Assembly (NCBI GenBank): GCA_051275515.1
Contig: JBNMOT010000132.1
Location: forward strand, 1-9,164
From: Oleispira sp051275515
GTDB lineage: Bacteria; Pseudomonadota; Gammaproteobacteria; Pseudomonadales; Oceanobacteraceae
Reading direction: 5' to 3'
DNA length: 9,164 bases
Positions 1 through 6,382 of this stretch are shown piece by piece. A program made the position numbers and the translations under genes. The notes under the pieces were generated by a model. It did not search any database, was not told the origin of the DNA, and worked only from the letters and a program-made list of their open reading frames with translations. Positions within the stretch are counted from its first letter, which is position 1. The number at the start of each line of letters is the position of its first letter.

Positions 1-477
1 TTCAATTAAGGTTTCATCTTGCTGATACATCCACACTTTACGCTGAAAATCGGTGGTGAATAATGGCGCAATAGTATCGAGTTTTAACTCAGCGGATAGA
101 TGGCTTTGCACCTCGCTGGTTTGAAGCAAATTCAGGTCTAGCTCAATCTTTGTTAGCGGCCAATCCCACTCCATACGCTGATGCAAACCGGCAGAGCTGG
201 TGCCCCGAGTTTTTAAGGTTTGAATAATGCGTTCATCGGAGAGTATTTCTGTGGCATTACGGCTATTAAAATCACTGCTCGCTGTCTCTAGGATACCCTG
301 CTGGCGAATGCGTAACGCGGCGCCACCTTGGCTCAGGCCCATTTCGGGGGTATCAAAATACCGATTGAGCAACTTGAGTGTTGGCTCACTAATAAATTGA
401 TTGGAGGCTAGCACTTTTTCTAACAAAGGCAGCTCGCTGGTATTTAAACGCAGCTTTAATTCGATTTCATGATTCAT
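1..477 (-). CDS. ygiF: CYTH-domain inorganic triphosphatase (YgiF-like), 3' part missing
   Basis: Reading the minus strand from an ATG at 477-475 gives an uninterrupted 159-residue frame that runs off the left edge with no stop. The start carries the CYTH signature: E4-x-E6-x-K8 in MNHEIELKLR, then YFDTP at 40-44, LRIR at 55-58, QTLKTRG near 86-92, GLHQRMEW at 97-104 and TDFQRK at 142-147. CYTH proteins fold as an acidic tunnel that binds triphosphate and divalent metal; E. coli YgiF hydrolyses inorganic tripolyphosphate and has a C-terminal CHAD domain, which would lie outside this window. Compared with E. coli YgiF as I recall it, the loop between LRIR and LHQR is about 20 residues longer (roughly 60-82). 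The ribosome binding site is weak. The gene is divergent from argE. Family assignment is firm; the exact substrate is inferred. Confidence 0.88.
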   Translation of the reverse strand, partial: MNHEIELKLRLNTSELPLLEKVLASNQFISEPTLKLLNRYFDTPEMGLSQGGAALRIRQQGILETASSDFNSRNATEILSDERIIQTLKTRGTSSAGLHQRMEWDWPLTKIELDLNLLQTSEVQSHLSAELKLDTIAPLFTTDFQRKVWMYQQDETLIE

Positions 478-611
478 CACTGAATAATAAGACGGATTAG
501 TGTCAGTTACCATACGGCGTATGAGGATAAGCGCTATTTTTTGGTGCGTTTGCAACCTAATTGGCAGAATACGTTATGCTTAGGCTTATTATATTAAAGA
601 ATGATTTAACC
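478..611. promoter_or_regulatory. Divergent promoter region, ygiF-like / argE
   Basis: This 134-bp gap separates two divergent start codons, so it should hold both promoters. For argE, TTGCAA at 550-555 with TATGCT at 575-580 (19-bp spacing), or TTGGCA at 561-566 followed by AT-rich TATTAT at 587-592 (20-bp spacing), are possible -35/-10 pairs, neither ideally spaced. A single TGAAT followed by an AT-rich core at 481-489 resembles half of an ArgR box, but the second half is absent. The location is certain; the exact elements are not. Confidence 0.3.
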
Positions 612-1802
612 ATGTCGCAACTCATCTCGCGTTTTCAGCAGCTTATTGCCGCACCCAGTATTAGCTCGGCATTACCAGAATACGATAGCAGTAATAAAGC
701 GGTTATCGATTTATTAGCCGAATGGTTAACGCCGCTCGGTTTTGACTGCGAGATTATGCTGGTTCCTAAAGAACGAATAGGGGAAGCGGATAAATACAAT
801 CTTATTGCCACGTTAGGCACTGGCCCTGGCGGCTTGGTACTGAGTGGCCATACCGATACGGTGCCTTGTAATCCTGAACGCTGGAGCAGCGACCCTTTCA
901 CCCTCACCGAGCGTGATGGCAGGCTTTATGGTTTAGGCACTTGCGATATGAAGGGGTTTTTCGCGCTGGCCATTGAAGCGATTGAAAACATTCTGAATCA
1001 GTTAGGCAATCCTAAGCAGCTCGATTTACAACAGCCGCTTATTATCCTTGCTACCGCCGATGAAGAAAGCTCTATGAGTGGCGCTCGTGCATTGGTAGAG
1101 CAAGGTAAGCCCAAAGGCCGTTACGCTATTATCGGTGAACCGACTGGGCTGAAACCGATTCGTATGCATAAAGGCATTATGATGGAGACGATTCGCTTAA
1201 CCGGTAACGCGGGCCATTCATCGAATCCAGCACTGGGGATTAATGCCATCGATGCCATGCATGATGTGATGACGGAGTTAAAAGACTATCGCCAGCAGCT
1301 TGCCAAAGAAAACCATAATCAAGATTTTGAAATAGAAGTGCCTACCTTAAATTTCGGTTGTCTGCATGGTGGTGATAATCCGAATCGTATTTGTGGCAGC
1401 TGTGAGTTGGCGTTTGATTTACGCGCCTTGCCGGGTATGAGTAACGAGCAATTACGCCAAGAAATGGAAGCGCGTATTAAACCAATTGCTAGCCGTCATA
1501 ATGTAAAGTTTGAACTGGAATCGTTATTCCCAGGTGTGCCGTCTTTCGCGACTGATAAAAATGCCGAGCTGGTCCTTCTTGCTGAAAAATTAACCAACCA
1601 TCAAGCCCGTGCCGTTGCCTTTGCGACTGAAGCACCTTTTATGCAGCAACTTGGAATGGAAACGTTGGTACTTGGGCCTGGCTCGATCGACCAAGCGCAT
1701 CAACTGGATGAATTTATCGAATTAGACCAAATAAAACCGACGATAGAATTATTATCTCAGTTTATTCATCGATTTTGCATTAACAAGGCCTCTACAACTT
1801 AA
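612..1802 (+). CDS. argE: Acetylornithine deacetylase ArgE
   Basis: ArgE is a cytoplasmic M20 metallohydrolase that removes the acetyl group from N-acetylornithine to give ornithine and acetate, the fifth step of the linear arginine pathway. From ATG 612 the protein has 396 residues, close to the 383 of E. coli ArgE. Metal ligands and catalytic residues are visible: H80 and D82 in SGHTDTVP, D112 in GTCDMKG, the catalytic E151 and ligand E152 in ATADEESSMSGAR, E176 in IIGEPT, and H363 in GPGSIDQAHQLDEF. The dimerisation (lid) domain is roughly 185-300, including GHSSNPALGINAID. The frame is open back to a TTG at 561, but the 17 extra residues match nothing in the family and would overlap the likely promoter, so I take 612, whose MSQLISRFQQLIAAPSIS aligns with the E. 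coli N-terminus. No strong Shine-Dalgarno is seen. argA follows 64 nt downstream. Confidence 0.95.
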   Translation: MSQLISRFQQLIAAPSISSALPEYDSSNKAVIDLLAEWLTPLGFDCEIMLVPKERIGEADKYNLIATLGTGPGGLVLSGHTDTVPCNPERWSSDPFTLTERDGRLYGLGTCDMKGFFALAIEAIENILNQLGNPKQLDLQQPLIILATADEESSMSGARALVEQGKPKGRYAIIGEPTGLKPIRMHKGIMMETIRLTGNAGHSSNPALGINAIDAMHDVMTELKDYRQQLAKENHNQDFEIEVPTLNFGCLHGGDNPNRICGSCELAFDLRALPGMSNEQLRQEMEARIKPIASRHNVKFELESLFPGVPSFATDKNAELVLLAEKLTNHQARAVAFATEAPFMQQLGMETLVLGPGSIDQAHQLDEFIELDQIKPTIELLSQFIHRFCINKASTT

Positions 1803-1840
1803 TGCCTAACTCAGTTTGTGATATGTTGCAGTTAATAAAG

Positions 1841-1872
1841 ATGAATACACTAAATGAATGCTTTGAATGAAT
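1841..1872 (+). repeat. Triple ATGAAT repeat with 13-bp period before argA
   Basis: ATGAAT occurs at 1841-1846, 1854-1859 and 1867-1872, exactly 13 bp apart, the third copy being the first possible argA start codon. Because 13 is not a multiple of three, the ATGs lie in three frames. The first opens a 9-codon frame (1841-1870) whose TGA overlaps the argA ATG as ATGA; the second opens another 9-codon frame (1854-1883). Each copy contains TGAAT, which is half of an ArgR box, but the inverted ATTCA halves are missing. The repeat is directly visible; any function is speculative. Confidence 0.5.
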
Positions 1873-3198
1873 ACCATGGATAATAACCAATACGTTAAAT
1901 GGTTCAGACACTCTTCTCCTTACATCAATGCTCACAGAGGGAAAACCTTTGTACTGATGTTAGAGGGTGATGCTATTGCCGATGATAATTTTGCCCACAT
2001 AGTCCAAGACATTGCGTTGCTAAACAGTCTTGGGGTGCGTTTGGTGATTGTGCATGGTGCTCGTCCGCAAATTGACCAAGTATTAAACGTACTGAATATT
2101 AAAAGTCAGTTTCAGGGTGATCTACGCATTACCGATCAAGCGGCGCTTAATGCTGTGCGCGCGGCCATTGGTATTGTGAAATCAGATATCGAAGCCAGAC
2201 TTTCTGTTGGCTTACCCAATACGCCGATGCACGGTGCTCGCATTCGCGTGGTCAGTGGCAACTTTGTTACCGCTAAACCGAAAGGCGTGATCGACGGTGT
2301 AGATTTTCAACATACCGGTGAAGTACGTCGTATTGATCGCCGTGCGATTGACCAGCAGTTAGACCAAGGCAATATCGTTTTATTATCCAGTTGTGGTTAT
2401 TCCCCAAGTGGCGAGATGTTTAACCTTGCAGCAGAGGATGTTGCGACTCAAACGGCGATTGCGTTGACTGCAGAGAAATTGATTTTGATGGGTGAAGATG
2501 AAGGTTTGCCTTCGGCCATCAGAAAATCTGAAGAGAATGACTCGGGTATTATTTCACAGATCACTACTGACGAATTATCTCAGTTAATACCAAGCTTATC
2601 GGGCGAACATAAAATGCACGCTCAATCGTCTTTAACCGCGATTAAAGCAGGTATTAATAGAGCACATTTATTAAGCCACAAGATTGATGGCGCATTGTTA
2701 CAAGAACTGTTTACCCATGAAGGTGCCGGCACACTCGTTACTGCTGGTGATTATGAGCAGCTACGCCAAGCGAATATCGAAGACGTGGGCGGGATTTTAG
2801 AATTATTAACCCCTCTCGAAGAGCAAGGTGTATTGGTACGTCGTTCACGAGAATTATTAGAAACCGAAATCAACCGTTTTAAAGTGATTGAACGCGATGG
2901 CATGATCATCGCTTGCGCGGCGCTATACCCTTCCTCAACAGGGTTAGCAGAGCTTGCCTGCGTAGCCGTAAGCAGCGAATACCGCTCTGGCCAACGGGGT
3001 GATCGTTTATTAAATGCGATTAGTATTCAGGCGAAAGCAGAGAATATAGACAAGATTTTTGTATTAACGACGCGCACTGCGCATTGGTTTATGGAAAGAG
3101 GATTCAGTGAAGCTGATATTTCAGCGCTGCCAACAGAGCGGCAGTCACTGTATAATTTCCAACGAAATTCAAAAATTTTTATTAAAACGCTAAATTAA
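1867..3198 (+). CDS. argA: N-acetylglutamate synthase ArgA (amino-acid N-acetyltransferase)
   Basis: This enzyme transfers acetyl from acetyl-CoA to glutamate, the first and normally arginine-inhibited step of arginine synthesis, in the cytoplasm. It has the classical two-domain form: an amino-acid-kinase-like domain at about 20-290 (FVLMLEGDAI, VRLVIVHGARPQID, MHGARIRVVSGNFVTA, VDFQHTGEVRRID, EMFNLAAEDVATQ) and a C-terminal GNAT domain at about 295-440 (IEDVGGILELLTPLEEQGVL, RRSRELLE, IIACAALYP, ELACVAVSSEYRSGQRGDRL with the acetyl-CoA loop, FVLTTRTAHWFMERGF). The kinase lysine is replaced in the MLEGD stretch, as in other ArgA proteins. Length is 443 aa from ATG 1867 or 440 from ATG 1876; the latter (MDNNQYVKWFRHSSPYINAHR) aligns best with the Pseudomonas N-terminus. 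A TGA directly precedes codon 1867, so no earlier start is possible. Neither start has a clear Shine-Dalgarno. Confidence 0.95.
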   Translation: MNTMDNNQYVKWFRHSSPYINAHRGKTFVLMLEGDAIADDNFAHIVQDIALLNSLGVRLVIVHGARPQIDQVLNVLNIKSQFQGDLRITDQAALNAVRAAIGIVKSDIEARLSVGLPNTPMHGARIRVVSGNFVTAKPKGVIDGVDFQHTGEVRRIDRRAIDQQLDQGNIVLLSSCGYSPSGEMFNLAAEDVATQTAIALTAEKLILMGEDEGLPSAIRKSEENDSGIISQITTDELSQLIPSLSGEHKMHAQSSLTAIKAGINRAHLLSHKIDGALLQELFTHEGAGTLVTAGDYEQLRQANIEDVGGILELLTPLEEQGVLVRRSRELLETEINRFKVIERDGMIIACAALYPSSTGLAELACVAVSSEYRSGQRGDRLLNAISIQAKAENIDKIFVLTTRTAHWFMERGFSEADISALPTERQSLYNFQRNSKIFIKTLN

Positions 3199-3236
3199 AG
3201 TAAAAATCAAACCGTTAATTAAAGAGTTAAACCCGT

Positions 3237-3240
3237 AGGA
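3237..3240 (+). promoter_or_regulatory. Ribosome binding site deciding the ftnA start
   Basis: AGGA lies 6 nt upstream of ATG 3247 but touches ATG 3241, so initiation at 3247 is favoured and the ferritin should be 175 rather than 177 residues. Confidence 0.6.
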
Positions 3241-3246
3241 ATGATT

Positions 3247-3774
3247 ATGTTAAGTAAAAAGATGGTTACGCAATTAAACGACCAAATCAATTTAGAATTT
3301 TATTCTTCTAACCTGTATCTACAAATGAGCGCTTGGTGCGAATTTAAAGGCTACGAAGGCGCTGCTGCATTTTTGAAAGTGCACGCAGAAGAAGAAATGC
3401 AACACATGCAGCGTTTATTCACTTATGTGAATGAAACGGGCAACCTAGCGTTATTAGGCACTATTCAAGCGCCACCGATTGAGTATGATTCTTTAACAAG
3501 TGTCTTCGTTGAAACTCATAAACACGAGTGCACCATTACTAAAGCAATTAATGAGCTTGCTCATACTGCATTCAGTGAGCACGATTACTCTACATTCAAC
3601 TTCTTGCAGTGGTATGTGGCTGAGCAGCACGAAGAAGAGAAGTTATTCAAAAGCATTCTGGATAAAATCGAAATCATTGGTGAAGATGGCCGTGGTTTGT
3701 ACTTTATCGATAAAGAACTACAAGCAATGTCTTTAGGGACTGAGCCAAGCATTATTGAGAGTGCTGGAGCTTAA
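3247..3774 (+). CDS. ftnA: Bacterial non-haem ferritin FtnA
   Basis: FtnA subunits assemble into a 24-mer shell that oxidises Fe(II) and stores it as a ferric mineral in the cytoplasm. The 175-residue protein aligns with E. coli FtnA in the same numbering, so the ferroxidase residues can be read directly: E17, Y24, E50, H53, E94, Q127 and E130, with third-site residues E49, E126 and E129. Recognisable blocks are NLEFYSSNLYLQMSAWCEF, AEEEMQHMQRLF, FNFLQWYVAEQHEEEKLFKS and GLYFIDKEL. I chose ATG 3247 over ATG 3241 because AGGA at 3237-3240 sits 6 nt before 3247 but abuts 3241, and because MLSKKM matches the family N-terminus. The tail past GLYFIDKEL is about ten residues longer than in E. coli. 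The gene starts 48 nt after argA with no terminator between, so read-through is possible. No haem-binding bacterioferritin features are seen. Confidence 0.95.
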   Translation: MLSKKMVTQLNDQINLEFYSSNLYLQMSAWCEFKGYEGAAAFLKVHAEEEMQHMQRLFTYVNETGNLALLGTIQAPPIEYDSLTSVFVETHKHECTITKAINELAHTAFSEHDYSTFNFLQWYVAEQHEEEKLFKSILDKIEIIGEDGRGLYFIDKELQAMSLGTEPSIIESAGA

Positions 3775-3782
3775 AGCTCTAG

Positions 3783-3819
3783 GGATCAAATAAAGTAGCG
3801 TTCTTACTTTATTTGATCC
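3783..3819 (+). terminator. 15-bp hairpin downstream of ftnA
   Basis: GGATCAAATAAAGTA (3783-3797) and TACTTTATTTGATCC (3805-3819) form a perfect 15-bp stem with a 7-nt loop, starting 8 nt after the ferritin stop codon. The stem is AT-rich and is followed by TAATCCCCTTATT rather than a T-run, so it is not a textbook intrinsic terminator. It may instead act as a weak terminator or a 3'-end stabiliser. A second small palindrome, GAGCTT-A-AAGCTC (3767-3779), spans the stop codon itself. Confidence 0.6.
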
Positions 3820-3990
3820 TAATCCCCTTATTAACGACCAAGCGTATTCGCTCAGATAAAAAATCCAGCCATAAACAACCTATCTCCACCCTCAGATAAA
3901 TCATTGCGCTCAACATCCGCAACCAACTGTAATATTATTAAAATATTGTAACTATTCAGGTCTCTAAAATTCAGACAGAAAAGATCTATT

Positions 3991-4084
3991 ATTGGGTAAT
4001 TGTGAAGCAAATATGCAAGGCAGGGATGCCGAACCTAAGGCTACATGGATGTATTTACGCCGTTTTGTGTAATAAATACCCAAT
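3991..4084. repeat. 94-bp inverted-repeat-bounded structured element (MITE-like or ncRNA-like)
   Basis: ATTGGGTA at 3991-3998 and its exact complement TACCCAAT at 4077-4084 bound a 94-bp block, with some weak pairing continuing inward. Inside are three short dyads in a row: GGCA-GGGA-TGCC (4019-4030), CCTAAGG (4034-4040) and TACAT-GG-ATGTA (4042-4053), followed by TTTACGCCG. The phrase GGGATGCCGAACC...ATGGATGTATTTACG resembles a dispersed intergenic repeat I recall from marine gammaproteobacterial genomes; that is memory, not a search. It could be a miniature mobile element, a REP-like repeat or a small structured RNA. It has no coding capacity. Confidence 0.5.
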
Positions 4085-4156
4085 CATGGATCGATTTATA
4101 AAACCTGCTGAATAGTTATAAAATATTAGCGATTTATACACTTGTTGCAACGCCTC

Positions 4157-4185
4157 TTGTTCTAAAAATACATTATTGCTATATA
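4157..4185 (+). promoter_or_regulatory. Candidate sigma70 promoter of the DUF898 operon
   Basis: TTGTTC (4157-4162) and TATATA (4180-4185) are separated by 17 bp and lie about 75 bp before the start codon in an AT-rich stretch. The matches to consensus are moderate, and TTGCAA at 4145-4150 offers a weaker alternative -35. Confidence 0.35.
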
Positions 4186-4249
4186 AGAAAATTACAATTC
4201 ACGCTATGCTCGCCTTCCTAATAATAAAGTTAAGATTAAGTAATAAAAC

Positions 4250-4255
4250 AAGGAG
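4250..4255 (+). promoter_or_regulatory. Strong ribosome binding site of the DUF898 gene
   Basis: AAGGAG is placed 6 nt before ATG 4262. It is the strongest Shine-Dalgarno in the window and fixes the start of the operon's first gene. Confidence 0.75.
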
Positions 4256-4261
4256 TTTTTT

Positions 4262-5290
4262 ATGGAAAATGGATCATCCAGCAACCGTACGTCAAACATA
4301 GTCTTTAGTGGAAAATCAGGAGAGTATTTCAAACTGTGGTTTGTAAATATGTTCTTGAGCATCATCACTCTTGGCATTTATAGTGCTTGGGCTAAAGTAC
4401 GTGATACCCAATATTTATATGGCCATACTCAAGTTGATGGTCAAAGTTTTCGATTTTTAGCCTCTCCAATGCAAATACTCAAAGGTCGCATCGTCGCCGT
4501 CATTATATTTGCTCTTTATATGATACTTAGTCAGATCAATCCGATGATTGGCGCTGTGATGGCCTTAGGCTTACTTATTGCGATGCCTTGGTTAATTATC
4601 CAAGGATTAAAATTCAGCATGCGTATGACCGCCTACCGAAATGTTCGCTTCTCATTTGAAGGCACTTATGGCGGAGTTATTGTCCATTTTCTACTATTAC
4701 CTATTTTAGGCGTAATCACTCTTTATCTTGCAATGCCTTGGGTTATCCAACAGATTCAACAATACACGCATAACAATATTACTTATGGCGGTAAGCACTT
4801 TGAGCAGAAGTCTTCTGCAAGCCAGTATTATATTGCGGCATTGATTTCTCTAGGGGTTCTCTTAGTGGGCGGCGTTATAGTTTTTTCCATTTTTGGTATC
4901 TCATTAGTGTCTGCTGAGCCATCAATAGCGTCAGTTTTTCCTATTATTGCCTTCTTTATATTGTTCAGTATCGCTGCTGCAATTTATCACTCTTTTATCT
5001 ACAACCACTTAATGCAAACCTTAGAGATTGAAAATGTCGTTTCATTTAGCGCTAACATGAATCCTATTCCTTTTGCGCTACTGATGTTAACCAACATTTT
5101 ATTATTAATAGTAACCTTAGGTTTAGCAATTCCGGTGGTTAAAATTCGTAATTCGCGCTACATCGCTTCTGTTACCGAAGTAACCATTAAGCCGGGGATC
5201 GACAATCTTATTAATACGATTGAAGGTAGCGATTCTGCTTTTGGAGAAGAAGTAGCAGGCTTATTCGATACTGATTTATCTCTTGTTTAA
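4262..5290 (+). CDS. yjgN: DUF898 / YjgN-family polytopic inner-membrane protein
   Basis: This is a 342-residue integral membrane protein of the DUF898 family, to which E. coli YjgN belongs; the molecular function is unknown. Hydrophobic segments lie at about 25-45, 75-90, 93-115, 138-160, 189-213, 224-247 and 268-294. The family hallmark FSGKSGEYFKLWFVNMF then ITLGIYSAWAKVRDTQYLYG is at 15-54. That block recurs in degenerate form: LLIAMPWLIIQGLKFSMRMT (about 104-123), VITLYLAMPWVIQQIQQYT (151-169) and IVTLGLAIPVVKIRNSRYI (283-301), each a helix ending in a charged or polar stretch and then often an aromatic-Gly turn. The protein thus looks built from four related units. The C-terminal 30 residues are soluble and acidic. 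It is first in a three-gene operon; the M48 peptidase starts 3 nt after its stop, suggesting coupled translation. No signal peptide is apparent, and the N-terminus is probably cytoplasmic. Confidence 0.85.
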   Translation: MENGSSSNRTSNIVFSGKSGEYFKLWFVNMFLSIITLGIYSAWAKVRDTQYLYGHTQVDGQSFRFLASPMQILKGRIVAVIIFALYMILSQINPMIGAVMALGLLIAMPWLIIQGLKFSMRMTAYRNVRFSFEGTYGGVIVHFLLLPILGVITLYLAMPWVIQQIQQYTHNNITYGGKHFEQKSSASQYYIAALISLGVLLVGGVIVFSIFGISLVSAEPSIASVFPIIAFFILFSIAAAIYHSFIYNHLMQTLEIENVVSFSANMNPIPFALLMLTNILLLIVTLGLAIPVVKIRNSRYIASVTEVTIKPGIDNLINTIEGSDSAFGEEVAGLFDTDLSLV

Positions 5291-5293
5291 ACG

Positions 5294-6382
5294 ATGATTA
5301 AAATTTCAGGAACGTATCAACTTGCTGGGCGCAGTGAAGCGCACCCAGCAAGTGCAATGCTGTACGAAACAGGCCAATTGGTTATTCAGAAGAATGTACC
5401 AGACACCTGTTTAATTGAAGCTTGGCCTGATGACTATTGCTACGGCACGGTTATTCCTGGCTTGCCTGTGGATATAGAATTTTCTGAGGGTACGCTATTT
5501 ATTCCGGACGACAGCACTTTCCGCTGGCCTGGGATGAGTAATAACCATCGCCTAGCAGAATGGTTAGAAAGCCATTGGCTAACGGTATTGTCTTCTGTAA
5601 TCATCGTGCCGCTTTTCATGTGGAGCATGTTGACGCATGTACTGCCGGGAGCTTCTCATGCCGCTGTCGCTTTTCTTCCTGACAGCATTGCTGAAAGCAT
5701 GGGAGAGCAAACGCTTTATATTCTCGATAAAACCTATTTCGATCCGACTGAATTATCCGAACAACAGCAACAAGATGTGAAGACGCAGTGGCAGTCGATT
5801 GCCACTGAATTAGACCTGTCTGAAGATCAATACCAACTGCACTTTCGTAAATTTAAGATGGGGGCCAACGCAATGGCCTTACCTGACGGCAGCATTATCG
5901 TCACCGATGATATTGTTACCCTTATGGAAAAAGACCCTAATGCGCTTATTGCGGTTTTATTACACGAGATAGGCCATGTCGAACATAAACACAGTTTAAA
6001 AATGGTCGCTCAGACAACCGCAACAACTCTGCTATTTGCCATGATGTTTGGTGATATTGAAGGCGCGGGTGAGTTAATTCTTGGTACGGGTACCGGCTTA
6101 TTACAAAGTTCTTTTTCGCGCGATATGGAAAGAGAGGCGGATGAGTTTTCGTATCAAAACTTACCTAAATTTAATATCTCTCCTGCGGCATTTGCCGATG
6201 CAATGACCTTATTAGTTGAGTCGCATTCTTCTGCCGAAGACAGTTCTGAAAATAGTACAGAGGGTAACGATATCACCAACAGCTTAAATCACTGGTTACA
6301 TTATTTAAGTTCGCACCCCGAGACTCAAGAACGAATCAATACAGCGCGCACAAAAGGGGACGTAAATAATGGCCTTCTCTAG
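5294..6382 (+). CDS. Membrane-anchored M48-family zinc metallopeptidase
   Basis: A 362-residue protease of the M48 (Ste24/HtpX/BepA-like) family. Residues 1-78 form a beta-rich N-terminal domain (ISGTYQLAGRSEAHPASAML, then GQLVIQ, GTLFIPDDSTFRWPG), like the accessory domain found in front of other membrane M48 proteins. One clear membrane segment spans about 95-117. The catalytic domain follows: GANAMALPDGSIIVTDD at 190-206, the zinc motif HEIGHVEHKHS at 224-234 (ligands H224 and H228, catalytic E225), the third-ligand motif EREADEFSY with E281, and SSHPETQERI at 339-348. A Ser/acid-rich insert (about 309-328) precedes the last motif. Arginines and lysines are sparse just after the membrane segment, so by the positive-inside rule the catalytic domain probably faces the periplasm. 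The start has no Shine-Dalgarno and is only 3 nt past the upstream stop. The substrate is unknown. Confidence 0.9.
   Translation: MIKISGTYQLAGRSEAHPASAMLYETGQLVIQKNVPDTCLIEAWPDDYCYGTVIPGLPVDIEFSEGTLFIPDDSTFRWPGMSNNHRLAEWLESHWLTVLSSVIIVPLFMWSMLTHVLPGASHAAVAFLPDSIAESMGEQTLYILDKTYFDPTELSEQQQQDVKTQWQSIATELDLSEDQYQLHFRKFKMGANAMALPDGSIIVTDDIVTLMEKDPNALIAVLLHEIGHVEHKHSLKMVAQTTATTLLFAMMFGDIEGAGELILGTGTGLLQSSFSRDMEREADEFSYQNLPKFNISPAAFADAMTLLVESHSSAEDSSENSTEGNDITNSLNHWLHYLSSHPETQERINTARTKGDVNNGLL
6354..6360 (+). promoter_or_regulatory. Ribosome binding site of the MtfA-like gene, inside the M48 gene
   Basis: AAGGGGA lies 8 nt before ATG 6369, within the last codons of the upstream M48 gene, and supports the overlapping start rather than a later one. 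Confidence 0.6.

Larger units (their letters stand above)
3775..4261. other. 487-bp gene-free region between ftnA and the DUF898 operon
   Basis: No convincing coding frame is present on either strand. From left to right it holds the ftnA-distal hairpin (3783-3819); two copies of CTCAGATAAA at 3851-3860 and 3891-3900; an AT-rich stretch with AATATT at 3931-3936 and 3942-3947; the inverted-repeat-bounded element at 3991-4084; two copies of CGATTTATA at 4092-4100 and 4130-4138; and then the promoter and ribosome binding site of the downstream operon. Confidence 0.7.

Noticed and set aside
478..500. ArgR (ARG) box upstream of argE
   Set aside because: Only the left TGAAT half and an AT core are present; the ATTCA half is missing, so I do not call an operator.
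561..611. Upstream extension of ArgE from TTG 561
   Set aside because: The extra 17 residues match nothing in the family and overlap probable promoter sequence; ATG 612 fits the homologues.
635..907. 90-codon open frame on the minus strand inside argE
   Set aside because: It lies fully opposite conserved ArgE coding sequence, has no recognisable domain and no plausible RBS.
3199..3246. Promoter or terminator between argA and ftnA
   Set aside because: The 48-bp gap is AT-rich but shows no hairpin and no convincing -35/-10 pair; nothing specific can be supported.
3500..3736. 78-codon plus-strand frame inside ftnA
   Set aside because: It is an alternative frame of the ferritin gene; the ferritin frame has all catalytic residues.
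5440..5628. 62-codon minus-strand frame opposite the M48 gene
   Set aside because: It is antisense to a well-supported coding region and has no family resemblance.
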